Source of the DNA: an uncultured Bacteroidia bacterium
GTDB taxonomy: Bacteria; Bacteroidota; Bacteroidia; Bacteroidales; UBA932
Assembly (NCBI GenBank): GCA_902788095.1
Contig: CADAIT010000001.1
Coordinates: 1-64,000 of the forward strand
DNA: 64,000 nt
Direction: 5' to 3'
Made by a program: the position numbers and the translations under genes. A model generated the notes under the pieces. The model was not told where the DNA came from, did no database searches, and saw only the letters and a program-made list of their open reading frames with translations. Shown here in pieces: positions 39,551-48,674 of this stretch (its first letter is position 1; every line of letters begins with the position of its first letter).

Positions 39551-40341
39551 AGGGCCAGCAGCGGCGACGCCACGCCGCGTTTGAGTACCCGCAGGTTCAC
39601 GGTCCCCGCTTCCACGCCCAGGCTCTCCAATGCCCGTTTGGCACTCTCGTAGGCCAGTTCCGGCGTGTTATTGTTGCCGCTCAGGTGGCACAGGAAGAGG
39701 TTGCGGAGCTCCGGATGCATAAAACGCGTGATAGCCTCCGCACAGTCCGCATTGGACAGATGGCCGATACCGCGGGTAATGCGTCGTTTCAGCTGTTCGG
39801 GGTAATTCCCGCCCAGAAGCATATCCAGGTCATAATTGGACTCCACCACGACCGTCGCGGCCTGCGAAGCCCAGCGGATAGCCTCTCCCGTGGTGTGTCC
39901 CAGGTCCGTCATAAGGACGAAGAGTTCATCCTCGCAGCGGATGGCAAAACCCACGCACTGGGTGGCATCGTGCGGCACCTCGAAAAACTGCACGTCAAAG
40001 TCTTCCGTGACGGGATTCCACACGCGCGGCGCCAGGTTGTGCCTGCAGGGAGCCGTCCAGTCCCGGGTGAAAGGATGCCGCAGCAGCGCCTCGTGGATGG
40101 CCGATGTGGTCCAGACGGGCAGCATAAGCCGCTTGCAGAACGAGCCCAGCGAGCGGATATGGTCTCCGTGGTCGTGCGTTACCAGGACGGCCGACAGGCA
40201 GGAATAGTCCAGGTGCAAATTTTCCAGTTCTTTTTTCACGCGACGGATACTCACGCCGGCGTCAATCAGCAGACCGGAATGCGGGCCGATGAGCAGGTAA
40301 CAATTGCCGCAGCTGCCGCTGGAAAAACTCACAAAGTGCAT
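39547..40341 (-). CDS. MBL-fold metallo-hydrolase (YycJ/WalJ-like)
   Basis: Metallo-beta-lactamase-fold hydrolase of 264 aa. The zinc motif THDHGDH is at about residues 55-61, preceded by SSGSCGNCYLL and LLIDAGVS; MTDLGHTTGE and GHLSNADCAEAI complete the YycJ-type pattern. WalJ/YycJ proteins are linked to DNA processing and cell-wall regulation, but the substrate is uncertain. Its ATG overlaps the stop of the upstream TPR gene by one base, so the two are co-transcribed. Confidence 0.85.
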   Translation of the reverse strand: MHFVSFSSGSCGNCYLLIGPHSGLLIDAGVSIRRVKKELENLHLDYSCLSAVLVTHDHGDHIRSLGSFCKRLMLPVWTTSAIHEALLRHPFTRDWTAPCRHNLAPRVWNPVTEDFDVQFFEVPHDATQCVGFAIRCEDELFVLMTDLGHTTGEAIRWASQAATVVVESNYDLDMLLGGNYPEQLKRRITRGIGHLSNADCAEAITRFMHPELRNLFLCHLSGNNNTPELAYESAKRALESLGVEAGTVNLRVLKRGVASPLLAL

Positions 40342-42329
40342 TACGGCCGGTCCTCCTTCTCACAATAGCGTGCAATCACCGTGTAAGCGCCTTCTACGCC
40401 CAATTCACCGGCACGGGACAGGTCTATGCAGCCTTTTTCTTTATCTTTCAGATAGATAAGTACCAAGCCACGATTGAAATATGCACTGCCCATCCAGGGG
40501 TAAAGGCGGATGGCCTTGTCGTAGCTCTCGATCGCCTGCACAAAACGGGAACTCAGGCTGTAGAGGTTGCCCAGATTGAACTGGATGTACGGGAATTGCG
40601 GCAGGAGGGCGGCGGCGGCTTCCATGTCCGCAAGCGCCTCCGAATAGTCGTACTCCTTCATCACCTGCTCCCGTACACGCGCCCGCGTATTGCCTTTGTC
40701 GTCCATGGTCAGCGTCTGCACATTGGACTCGAAGGAGGCGATGAAGGCTATCATCTCGGCCCGCAGCGCACCCCGGTTCATCAGGTAAAACGCCTTGTGA
40801 TAAGCGGCATACGGGTCATCGCCAGGGGTATCCACCGCATCCGTGAAATGCAGCAGCGCCGAGGAATACTGCTTGAGTCCCATGTCCTGCAGTCCCTTGA
40901 AGAACGCACCCTCGACCGTTTCGCTCAGCACGGCCGATGTCGCCGGCAGTTCCGGCGCTTCCTGACTGAGTTCCATCGGCAGCGGCGCCCGGGCCAGGAA
41001 GCTGTCCAGCAGCTTGTTTTCGTACTTATGCGCCAGCGCGTAGTGGGAATCGTCGCGCTTGCCGGTAATCACGAAGCGATAGAGCGGTTTCAGATTGATG
41101 TCCACGTCGCGGTAGCGGAGCATCTCGTTCTCGAAGCCGCCGCTCCGGGCAAAATCCGCGTCGAAGGCCAGCAGGCTGGAATACTTGCGCGTGGTATCCG
41201 AAAAGTCTGCGCCGCCGGACGTAGCCTTCTCATATTCAGCCACTTTCGTTCGTGCCGTACGGTAATCTTCCTTGGAAGCGCGCGTCATGCCCAGCTGCAG
41301 TTCCACAAAAGCGCGGTTCATATAGGCCTTGGCAAAATCCGGATACAGTTCGATGGCCTTGTTGTAGTCGGCCAGGGCGTCGTCCCAGCGCTTCATTTCG
41401 ATGAAATAGCCGGCGCGGTTGAAATAGGCCAGCACGTTGCCCGGGTTGATGGCAATCACGCGGTCCATGTCTTCCAATGCCCCCTCGTAGTCGCCCACCT
41501 GTGCGCTCAGGAGGCTCCGGTTGTACAGGGTGAGCGCATTGCCGGGCTCGTACTTGAGCACGGTGTTCAGGTCTCTCATGGCGGCGTTCAGGTCCCCTTT
41601 CTCGCTGCGCACGATGGCCCGTTGGAAGTAGGCCAGCGTAAGGGTGGAATCCAGTTCCACCGCTTTGTCCAGGTCGTTCAGGGCGTCGTCGAACTGCCCC
41701 CGCGCCGCCAGGAGGCCGCCGCGCCGGATGTACCCTTCCGGTTCAAATCGGTCCAGCTTGATGGCATGGTTGTAGTCCTGCAGGGCCTTGGTGGTATCGC
41801 CCAGAAACAGATAGGACGCGCCGCGGTTCAGGTAGGACGAAGGGTCCTTGGGCTCCTTGCGGATATACTTGTCGAAATCCTGGACGGCACGCTCGAACTG
41901 GCGGCTCAGGAAAAAGGTGACGCCGCGCGTAAAATACAGGCCGGAGGACCCCGGACGCAGTTCGATGGCCCGCTCCAGGTCTTTCAGCGCCTGGTCGTAG
42001 TCCCCGGTGCGGCTTTCCGTGATGGCACGGTAATGGAAGCCGGAAGTAAAGACGGGATTCAGGCGCACGGCGGTGGAAAAATCGGCCCGCGCGCCCCGGA
42101 TATCGCCCAGATTGTACTTGGCGATACCCCTGTAAAAGAAGGTCCAGTAGTCCGTACTGTCCAGCTGGGCCAGGATATTGAAATTGGATACGGCCTCGTT
42201 CAGGCGGCCGTCCTGCAAAGCGGTGCGGCCGCGAAAAGAAAAGACATCCTTGTCCCACTGGCCCCATGCTTGCATACTAACGCAGAGAGTCAGGCAGATA
42301 AGAAGGAAACGCCGGGTGCTGTTTTTCAT
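40341..42329 (-). CDS. Secreted tetratricopeptide-repeat protein
   Basis: Exported TPR scaffold of 662 aa. The signal peptide (LLICLTLCVSMQAWG, residues 9-23) is followed by about eight consecutive 34-residue TPRs to about residue 360, with repeated elements such as NLGDIRGARADFSTAVRLNP and YNKAIELYPDFAKAYMNRAF. A less regular middle and two or three more TPRs near the C-terminus follow. The partner is unknown; such proteins assemble envelope complexes. It is co-transcribed with the MBL hydrolase gene and divergent from the M28 peptidase. Confidence 0.85.
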   Translation of the reverse strand: MKNSTRRFLLICLTLCVSMQAWGQWDKDVFSFRGRTALQDGRLNEAVSNFNILAQLDSTDYWTFFYRGIAKYNLGDIRGARADFSTAVRLNPVFTSGFHYRAITESRTGDYDQALKDLERAIELRPGSSGLYFTRGVTFFLSRQFERAVQDFDKYIRKEPKDPSSYLNRGASYLFLGDTTKALQDYNHAIKLDRFEPEGYIRRGGLLAARGQFDDALNDLDKAVELDSTLTLAYFQRAIVRSEKGDLNAAMRDLNTVLKYEPGNALTLYNRSLLSAQVGDYEGALEDMDRVIAINPGNVLAYFNRAGYFIEMKRWDDALADYNKAIELYPDFAKAYMNRAFVELQLGMTRASKEDYRTARTKVAEYEKATSGGADFSDTTRKYSSLLAFDADFARSGGFENEMLRYRDVDINLKPLYRFVITGKRDDSHYALAHKYENKLLDSFLARAPLPMELSQEAPELPATSAVLSETVEGAFFKGLQDMGLKQYSSALLHFTDAVDTPGDDPYAAYHKAFYLMNRGALRAEMIAFIASFESNVQTLTMDDKGNTRARVREQVMKEYDYSEALADMEAAAALLPQFPYIQFNLGNLYSLSSRFVQAIESYDKAIRLYPWMGSAYFNRGLVLIYLKDKEKGCIDLSRAGELGVEGAYTVIARYCEKEDRP

Positions 42330-42360
42330 TAAAATATTTTCATTTCCGCTCCGAAATAGC

Positions 42361-42368
42361 TAATTTCG
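42361..42368 (+). promoter_or_regulatory. Probable -7 box of the M28-to-VanZ operon
   Basis: TAATTTCG, one base off TAnnTTTG, 6 nt before ATG 42375. Confidence 0.4.
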
Positions 42369-42374
42369 CGCCAG

Positions 42375-43364
42375 ATGACAAAGTTAGTAAATTTTTTGAT
42401 GATATTGTTGCTGGGAGCCTCTGCTCCTTCCATGGCACAAGTACGATATACCATCAGTCCCAAGAACGCGGAAACCGTCCTGAAGACGGAAAACATCCGC
42501 AGTACCGTGGAGTACCTCTCCGACCCTTCCCTGGGCGGACGCGCCGCCGGAACGGACGGCGGGCGCAATACCGCAGGCTGGCTGGAGGGCCGATTCCGGG
42601 ACCTGGCCCTGCAGCCCCTCGGCGGGGCCTGGATGCACGGATTCACCACCGACGGCCTGTTCGGGCGCAACGTACTGGGCTTTATCCCCGGCAGCGCCCA
42701 GCCTGCCGGCTATGTGCTTGTGATGGCCCACTTCGACAACCTGGGCACGCTGGGCGGCACCTTCTACCCCGGCGCCGACAGCAACGCCTCCGGCGTGGCG
42801 GCCTTGCTGGAGATAGCCCGCATGTTCGGGCACATGAAGAACTGCAAGCGCAGCTACGGGGCCGGAATCATCTTCGCCGCCCTGGACGCCAAGGAAAAGG
42901 ACCTGGCCGGTTCCAAGGCCCTGTGGCGCCTGATAGAGCAGGGAAAGCTGAAGGACCCGGCAAGCGGAGCGCCCATCTCCCGGGAGCAGATTACCCTGGT
43001 GGTGAACCTGGACCAGGTAGGGGCCACCCTGGCACCGCTTACCAAGGGCAATCCCCACTATATCATGATGCTGTCGGAGGCCGCAAGCGCCTGGCGTTCC
43101 ACCCTGGAAAACGTGAACCGGGACCAGCATATCGGCCTTGAAATCGGCTACAGCTACTATGGCAGCGCAGACTTCACCCGGCTGTTTTACACCCGTATCA
43201 GCGACCAGCGCGTCTTCCTGGAAAACGGGCTTCCGGCCGTCATGTTCACCTCCGGCATCACTTATAACAACAACAAGTCCACCGACACCCCGGAAAGCCT
43301 GGACTATGCCGTGATGCGCAAACGCATCCAACTCATTTTCTACTGGCTGGACAAGATACTGTAG
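42375..43364 (+). CDS. Secreted M28-family peptidase homologue
   Basis: Exported protein of 329 aa with a signal peptide (LMILLLGASAPSMAQ). The M28 aminopeptidase fold is marked by AHFDNLGTLGGTFYPGADSN (zinc His and Asp, about residues 114-133), SGVAALLEIARM and NLDQVG. The usual catalytic Glu-Glu pair (xEExGLxGS) reads AKEKDLAGS, so the aligned general base is a Lys while the next Glu is kept. It may be inactive or belong to a Bacteroidota subfamily with another arrangement. The next gene, an MsbA-like exporter, begins 1 nt after its stop. Confidence 0.82.
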   Translation: MTKLVNFLMILLLGASAPSMAQVRYTISPKNAETVLKTENIRSTVEYLSDPSLGGRAAGTDGGRNTAGWLEGRFRDLALQPLGGAWMHGFTTDGLFGRNVLGFIPGSAQPAGYVLVMAHFDNLGTLGGTFYPGADSNASGVAALLEIARMFGHMKNCKRSYGAGIIFAALDAKEKDLAGSKALWRLIEQGKLKDPASGAPISREQITLVVNLDQVGATLAPLTKGNPHYIMMLSEAASAWRSTLENVNRDQHIGLEIGYSYYGSADFTRLFYTRISDQRVFLENGLPAVMFTSGITYNNNKSTDTPESLDYAVMRKRIQLIFYWLDKIL

Positions 43365-43365
43365 C

Positions 43366-45216
43366 ATGCGGGCCTTTTTGAACATGATGAGACAATATGC
43401 CGCACCTTACAAAGGGCATCTGGCGGCATCGGTGGTGCTGAATATCCTCAGCGCCGCATTCAACATCGTCTCCTTCGCCGTGCTCATCCCCCTGCTGGAA
43501 CTCCTGTTCAAAGTGAACGAAACGCAGTACACTTTCATCCCCTGGGCCGCAGACATCGGCTTGAAGGAAAAGCTGCTCAACAACTTGTACTTCTACGTGT
43601 CCCACTTTTCCGACACCTATGGGGCAGCCTCCGCCCTGTTCATGCTCTCCGGCGTCATGATTTTGTTTACCGCCCTCAAAACCGGCTGCTACTTCGGCTC
43701 CAACGCCGTCATGATCCCCATATCCACGGGAATCGTCAAGGAAATCCGCGGCCGCATCTACAACAAAATCCTGGACCTGCCCCTCGGTTTCTTCTCCCAG
43801 GAGCGCAAAGGAGACGTCATCGCCCGCATCTCGGGAGACGTTTCGGAAGTGGAGAATTCCATCATCGCCTCCCTTTGCCTGCTTATCAAAAATCCCATTC
43901 TCATCCTCATGTACCTGGGATTTCTCACCTGGCTGAGCCCGGAAATGATGGGCCTTACCCTTGTTTTTGCGCCGCTGTTCGTGTGGGTGATGGGGTTTAT
44001 CGGCAAACAGCTCAAACGGCCCTCCGTGGAGGCGCAGAACCTGTGGAGCGACACCATGAGCCAGGTGGACGAAACCCTGGGCGGCCTGCGCGTCATCAAG
44101 GCGTTCAATGCGGAAAAAACCATGCGCCGGCGTTTCCGGGACATTACGGACCGCATGCGCAGGAAAGTGGCCCGCGTGAGTATCCGCCAGGCCATGGCCC
44201 ATCCCGTAAGTGAATTTCTGGGGACTGTCATGCTCATGGTCGTTCTCTGCATAGGCGGCATCATGGTCATCAACGGGGAAAGCCTCGTCGGCAAAGGAAA
44301 ATTCATCGACGCCCCTACATTCATTTACTTCCTGGTCATCCTGTACTCGGTCATAGAGCCTATCAAGGAGTTGTCCCGCGCCGCATACAGCGTACGCAAG
44401 GGGATGGTCTCCATGGAGCGCATCAACCACATCCTGGAAACGGAAAACAACATCCAGTCACCAGCCGTTCCTCTGGAAATCAAGGGTTTCCGGCACAGTA
44501 TCCGCCTGGAAGACGTATCTTTCAGCTATGACGGTTCGCGCCGGGTGCTGGACCATGTAAACCTGGAAATTCCCCGTGGGACGATGATGGCCGTCGTGGG
44601 CGAATCCGGGGCAGGAAAAACCACGCTGGTGGACCTGATTCCTCGTTTTTGGGATGTCAGCGAGGGGCGCATCACCATCGACGGAAAAGACATCCGGGAG
44701 CTGGACCTGAAAGAGCTCCGCGCCCTCATGGGCAATGTCAACCAGGAACCTTTCCTGTTCAACGACACCATTTTCAACAACATAGCCTTCGGCGTGGAGG
44801 GAGCTACGGAGGAACAGGTGGTCGCGGCCGCCCGAATCGCCAACGCCCATGCGTTCATCATGGAGAAAGAAGGCGGCTACCAATACAATGTAGGCGACCG
44901 CGGCAGCAAACTGTCCGGTGGCCAGCGCCAGCGTATTTCCATCGCCCGCGCCATCCTCAAGAACCCGCCCATCCTCATTCTGGACGAAGCCACGGCATCG
45001 CTGGATACGGAGAGCGAGCGTCTGGTGCAGGACGCCCTGGACCGCCTGATGTCCACGCGCACCACCATCGCCATCGCCCATCGGCTCTCCACCATCCGCC
45101 ATGCCGATGTGATTGTGGTGATGCACGAAGGACGCATCGTGGAGACGGGCCGGCACGAAGAACTGATCGGCCAGGGCGGATATTATAAAAAACTTATCGA
45201 CATGCAGGCCCTATGA
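43366..45216 (+). CDS. MsbA-like ABC exporter, fused permease-ATPase
   Basis: Half-transporter of 616 aa: six N-terminal membrane helices (about residues 15-310) fused to an ABC ATPase. Walker A GESGAGKTTLVDL lies near 410, the signature LSGGQRQRISIARAIL near 515, Walker B ILILDEATASLD near 540, and the H-loop AHRLST after it. It matches the lipid/LPS-core flippase class (MsbA) as well as generic multidrug exporters; the sequence cannot separate them. Start is 1 nt after the M28 stop, and its stop overlaps VanZ by 4 nt. Confidence 0.9.
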   Translation: MRAFLNMMRQYAAPYKGHLAASVVLNILSAAFNIVSFAVLIPLLELLFKVNETQYTFIPWAADIGLKEKLLNNLYFYVSHFSDTYGAASALFMLSGVMILFTALKTGCYFGSNAVMIPISTGIVKEIRGRIYNKILDLPLGFFSQERKGDVIARISGDVSEVENSIIASLCLLIKNPILILMYLGFLTWLSPEMMGLTLVFAPLFVWVMGFIGKQLKRPSVEAQNLWSDTMSQVDETLGGLRVIKAFNAEKTMRRRFRDITDRMRRKVARVSIRQAMAHPVSEFLGTVMLMVVLCIGGIMVINGESLVGKGKFIDAPTFIYFLVILYSVIEPIKELSRAAYSVRKGMVSMERINHILETENNIQSPAVPLEIKGFRHSIRLEDVSFSYDGSRRVLDHVNLEIPRGTMMAVVGESGAGKTTLVDLIPRFWDVSEGRITIDGKDIRELDLKELRALMGNVNQEPFLFNDTIFNNIAFGVEGATEEQVVAAARIANAHAFIMEKEGGYQYNVGDRGSKLSGGQRQRISIARAILKNPPILILDEATASLDTESERLVQDALDRLMSTRTTIAIAHRLSTIRHADVIVVMHEGRIVETGRHEELIGQGGYYKKLIDMQAL

Positions 45217-45620
45217 CCCGTTTTACCAGAATCGGCTTTCAGCTTATTTTCATCCTCTACCTGGGCACGGTGCTGTATCTGTGCTTTGCGCATTTCGGGC
45301 AGGTACCCTCCACGAAATGGTCCCTGTTCGGCATTCCCAGCGACAAAGTGGTTCACTTCTGCATGTTCTTCCCCTTCCCCCTGCTGGCGTTCCTGGCCTT
45401 CGACCGATATACGGGGAGTCTGCGCAGCACGCTGCTGTTTTCCGGAGTCACCCTGCTGCTGGGTATCCTGCTGGCCGTGGCGACGGAATGGGGGCAGGCG
45501 CACCTGACCAACTATCGCAGCGGAGACTTAATGGACCTCCTGGCCGACATAACGGCCCTCGTCATAAGCACTGTACTTGTTATTTTCCTGGATACCCGAA
45601 AACAGAAAAAAAACCTATGA
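45213..45620 (+). CDS. VanZ-family membrane protein
   Basis: Small membrane protein of 135 aa with four predicted helices. SDKVVHFCMFFPFPLLAFLA (about residues 43-62) and TEWGQAHLTNYRSGDLMDLL (about 92-111) are the VanZ signature; the conserved EWxQ...RxxDxxD pattern is present. VanZ-like proteins are linked to glycopeptide-lipid resistance and lipid-linked polymer handling; the chromosomal role is unknown. It overlaps the ABC exporter and the following secreted protein by 4 nt at each side. Confidence 0.85.
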   Translation: MTRFTRIGFQLIFILYLGTVLYLCFAHFGQVPSTKWSLFGIPSDKVVHFCMFFPFPLLAFLAFDRYTGSLRSTLLFSGVTLLLGILLAVATEWGQAHLTNYRSGDLMDLLADITALVISTVLVIFLDTRKQKKNL

Positions 45621-48550
45621 AACACCCTGCCGCCATTCTTTTCCTGTTCCTGAGTCTTTGTGCAAGCGCCCAGAATCCGCCCCGTGTGCGGGATTTCGCC
45701 GGCGTGTCCGACTCCCTGCAAGTCCGCCTGAAAAAGCGAATGGGGGTGGACAACACGTTCCGCCTGGAAAAGGTGACGGCACGGGGGAAAACCCTGGATT
45801 TCTACTATTCGCAGAACCTGACCAACTATCCCTGGCGGCCCGGTGACGTGACCTGGTTCCGGGAGCAGCTGCGCCAGTTGGGGGCCAGGGGCCTGGGCTC
45901 TTATACGGTCGGCAGCATCTACGCCAAGAAACAGAATATCGCGGAACTTCCCCTTCCCCCCATCACCAACAACGGGCAGCCCGTGTCCACCGCCTACCGC
46001 GTCAAGGACGCCCGGACGGAAACCGAGCCGCTGGTAAAAGGCGACAGCAACTGGCCCCTGGGCCTGAGCGGCCGCCATATAGGCCTTTGGCATAGTCATG
46101 GCCGTTACTGGGAGGAGACCACGCGCCGATGGGAATGGCAGCGGAGCGCCACCCACACCACCGTGGAAGACCTTTTCACGCAAAGTTACGTCCTGCCGTT
46201 CCTGATTCCCATGCTGGAGCACGCCGGCGCCGTGGTGCTCACCCCGCGCGAACGGGATACCCAGACCTGGGAAGTGGTGTGTGACAACGACCCCGGCTTC
46301 TCCCCCCGCCGTGACCCGAAGGTGCGCCGCGAGGGCGAGTACAGCGAAGAAGGCGAATGGAAGCCGGTCGGCCCCGGTTTTGCCGATGCCAAGGAACGGT
46401 ACTCCGGAAGGGACAACCCCTTCAAGATGGGCACGGCCCGCATGAGGGCCACCTCCCGAACCGACGAGCGTGAAGCAAAAGCCATCTGGCGGCCGGACAT
46501 CCCGGAAAAAGGCGACTACGCCGTATATGTCAGCTACACCACCCTGCCGGAAAGCACGGATGACGCCCGCTACACCGTGCACCACCTGGGCGGAGAAACC
46601 CTCCTGCACGTAAACCAGCAGATGGGCGGCGGCACCTGGATTTACCTGGGCACTTTTCCCTTCGACAAGGGGACGGCGGGCTATGTCAGCCTCAGCAACC
46701 ACAGCAGCAGGAGCGGCGTTGTCTGTGCCGATGCCGTCCGCTTCGGCGGCGGTATGGGCAAGGTGGAACGCGAAGGTACGCTCTCCGGGCTGCCGGCCTA
46801 CACGGAAGGCGCCCTGTACAGCTTCCAGTACGCCGGCATGGACATGGACCTGCTGGAAAAATGGGAAGGCGACTACAAAAAAGACCTTTCGTCCCGCGGC
46901 ACCTGGGTAAACGAACTTACCGGCGGGTCCCGCGTGAATCCGGAAGCCCCCGGCCGCCGTATCCCGCTGGACCTGACGCTGGCCTGCCACTCGGATGCCG
47001 GTGTCACGCCGGGCGACTCCATCGTAGGGACGCTCGCCATCTATACCCTCCGCAACGAAAACACGGAATCGCTGCCCTCCGGCGAAAGCCGCCTCACAAG
47101 CCGCCTCCTGGCCGACTGGGTGCAGAGCCAGGTCGTGGCCGATATCCGCGCCGGCTTCGAACCACAGTGGATGCGCCGGGACACCCGCGACCGCTCTTAC
47201 AGCGAATGTCGCGTCCCGCAGGTGCCGTCCATGATTCTGGAGCCCTTATCGCACCAAAATTTCGCCGATATGCGCTACGGCCTGGACCCGTCCTTCCGTT
47301 TCACCCTGGCGCGCGCCGTGTACAAGGGCGTCGTCAAATACCTAAGCGCCCGCTACAATTGTCCCTACGCCGTGCAGCCCCTGCCGGTGCACGGGTTCAG
47401 CGCCCGTCTGGACAAAGGCCGGACCGTGCTCACCTGGAGCCCCACTTCCGATTCACTGGAGCCCACCGCCAAGCCCAATTATTATAAGGTATATACCCGC
47501 CGGGACGACGGTGCCTTCGACCAGGGCTTCCAAATCAACGACACCACCTGCACCCTCTCCTTGCAGCCCGGACATGTGTACAGCTACAAGATTACGGCCT
47601 GCAACGAAGGCGGCGAGAGTTTCCCGTCGGAAATCCTGGCGGTGGGGGAAATGCCCGCAGGAACACGTAAGATTCACATTGTCAATAATTTCACGCGTGT
47701 TTCCGCACCGGCAAGTTTTGATTCTCCCACCTATGCGGGCTTCAACGTCCGGCTGGACGGCGGCGTTCCGTGGGGGAAGGACATCCTTTTTGCCGGCGAA
47801 GTCAACCAGTTCGACCGTTCCCGCGAATGGACGGACGACGACAACCCGGGCTTCGGCGGTTCCTACACGGACCACGGCGGTACGCAGATTGCCGGCAACA
47901 GCTTCGACTTTGTGGCGCAGCACGGCCGTGCCATCCTCAACGCCGGATACAGCTTCGATTCGTCCAGTGCCGAAGCCTTTACCGGGCAGACCGACGCCTT
48001 TGCCCTGGACCTCATCTGCGGCAAGCAACTTACCACGCGCATCGGGAGCGGCGCCGTGCCCAACCGCTACTCCGTATTTCCGGAGACGCTCCGGACTGCC
48101 TTGAAAACTTATACGGACGCCGGCGGCAACATCCTTATTTCGGGGGCCTACATTGCCACCGATGCGTGGGATACCGTGTACCACGGCGTAGGAAAGGCCT
48201 CTGAAGACACCCGTACCTTCGTGAAAAGCGTGCTGGGCTACCAATGGGTCACCAATTACGGCGACTATAGCGGACGGGCCCTGCCTGCGCCCGGCAGCAA
48301 CTTCCCCTCCGTCACGTACAACCGCGAACGCTCTCCCCAGCTGTACCGGGTGGAGAATGCAGACGGCCTCGCCCCGGCATCGGACCAAAGCCGGGCGCTG
48401 CTGCGCTACAAAGGCACCGACATCACCGCCGCCATCTTCATGGACAACGGCCGCTACCGCGTGGCCGCCTTCGGCTTCCCCCTGGAGGTGAGTCCCCAGT
48501 TGGGAGAGATTATCAAAAACATCCTCCAGCGATTCTCCGAAGGACGCTGA
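45617..48550 (+). CDS. Secreted amidase / xanthan-lyase-like protein with golvesin-like and Fn3 domains
   Basis: Exported protein of 977 aa; ATG 45617 opens a signal peptide (AAILFLFLSLCASAQ) and overlaps the VanZ stop. An amidase_3-like catalytic region is suggested by GLWHSHGRYWEETTRRWEWQ (about residues 155-174) and by ACHSDAGVTPGDSIVGTLAI (about 455-474), split by a golvesin/xanthan-lyase-type beta domain (about 290-380; YAVYVSYTTLPESTDDARYT). An Fn3-like domain lies at about 590-680, and a large C-terminal domain follows. Proteins like this are annotated as xanthan lyase or N-acetylmuramoyl-L-alanine amidase in Bacteroidota. Given the VanZ and MsbA-like neighbours I favour envelope processing, as inference. 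Confidence 0.75.
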   Translation: MKHPAAILFLFLSLCASAQNPPRVRDFAGVSDSLQVRLKKRMGVDNTFRLEKVTARGKTLDFYYSQNLTNYPWRPGDVTWFREQLRQLGARGLGSYTVGSIYAKKQNIAELPLPPITNNGQPVSTAYRVKDARTETEPLVKGDSNWPLGLSGRHIGLWHSHGRYWEETTRRWEWQRSATHTTVEDLFTQSYVLPFLIPMLEHAGAVVLTPRERDTQTWEVVCDNDPGFSPRRDPKVRREGEYSEEGEWKPVGPGFADAKERYSGRDNPFKMGTARMRATSRTDEREAKAIWRPDIPEKGDYAVYVSYTTLPESTDDARYTVHHLGGETLLHVNQQMGGGTWIYLGTFPFDKGTAGYVSLSNHSSRSGVVCADAVRFGGGMGKVEREGTLSGLPAYTEGALYSFQYAGMDMDLLEKWEGDYKKDLSSRGTWVNELTGGSRVNPEAPGRRIPLDLTLACHSDAGVTPGDSIVGTLAIYTLRNENTESLPSGESRLTSRLLADWVQSQVVADIRAGFEPQWMRRDTRDRSYSECRVPQVPSMILEPLSHQNFADMRYGLDPSFRFTLARAVYKGVVKYLSARYNCPYAVQPLPVHGFSARLDKGRTVLTWSPTSDSLEPTAKPNYYKVYTRRDDGAFDQGFQINDTTCTLSLQPGHVYSYKITACNEGGESFPSEILAVGEMPAGTRKIHIVNNFTRVSAPASFDSPTYAGFNVRLDGGVPWGKDILFAGEVNQFDRSREWTDDDNPGFGGSYTDHGGTQIAGNSFDFVAQHGRAILNAGYSFDSSSAEAFTGQTDAFALDLICGKQLTTRIGSGAVPNRYSVFPETLRTALKTYTDAGGNILISGAYIATDAWDTVYHGVGKASEDTRTFVKSVLGYQWVTNYGDYSGRALPAPGSNFPSVTYNRERSPQLYRVENADGLAPASDQSRALLRYKGTDITAAIFMDNGRYRVAAFGFPLEVSPQLGEIIKNILQRFSEGR

Positions 48551-48601
48551 CAGGGCATATCCTGTGATACTTAAAAAGCTGACACTCTAACGATTACACA
48601 A

Positions 48602-48670
48602 TAATCCTCGTTCGGATTTTGAACGAGGATTATACTATAAATGTATGATAATCAGATGATTGGCTGTCAC
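48602..48670. repeat. Dispersed CCTCGTTC palindromic element, single copy
   Basis: Hairpin TAATCCTCGTTC.../...GAACGAGGATTA (48602-48632), followed after 29 nt by GGCTGTCAC (48662-48670). It lies between the convergent secreted amidase and argS, the same setting as the 34.3-kb array. Confidence 0.7.
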
Positions 48671-48674
48671 AGGG

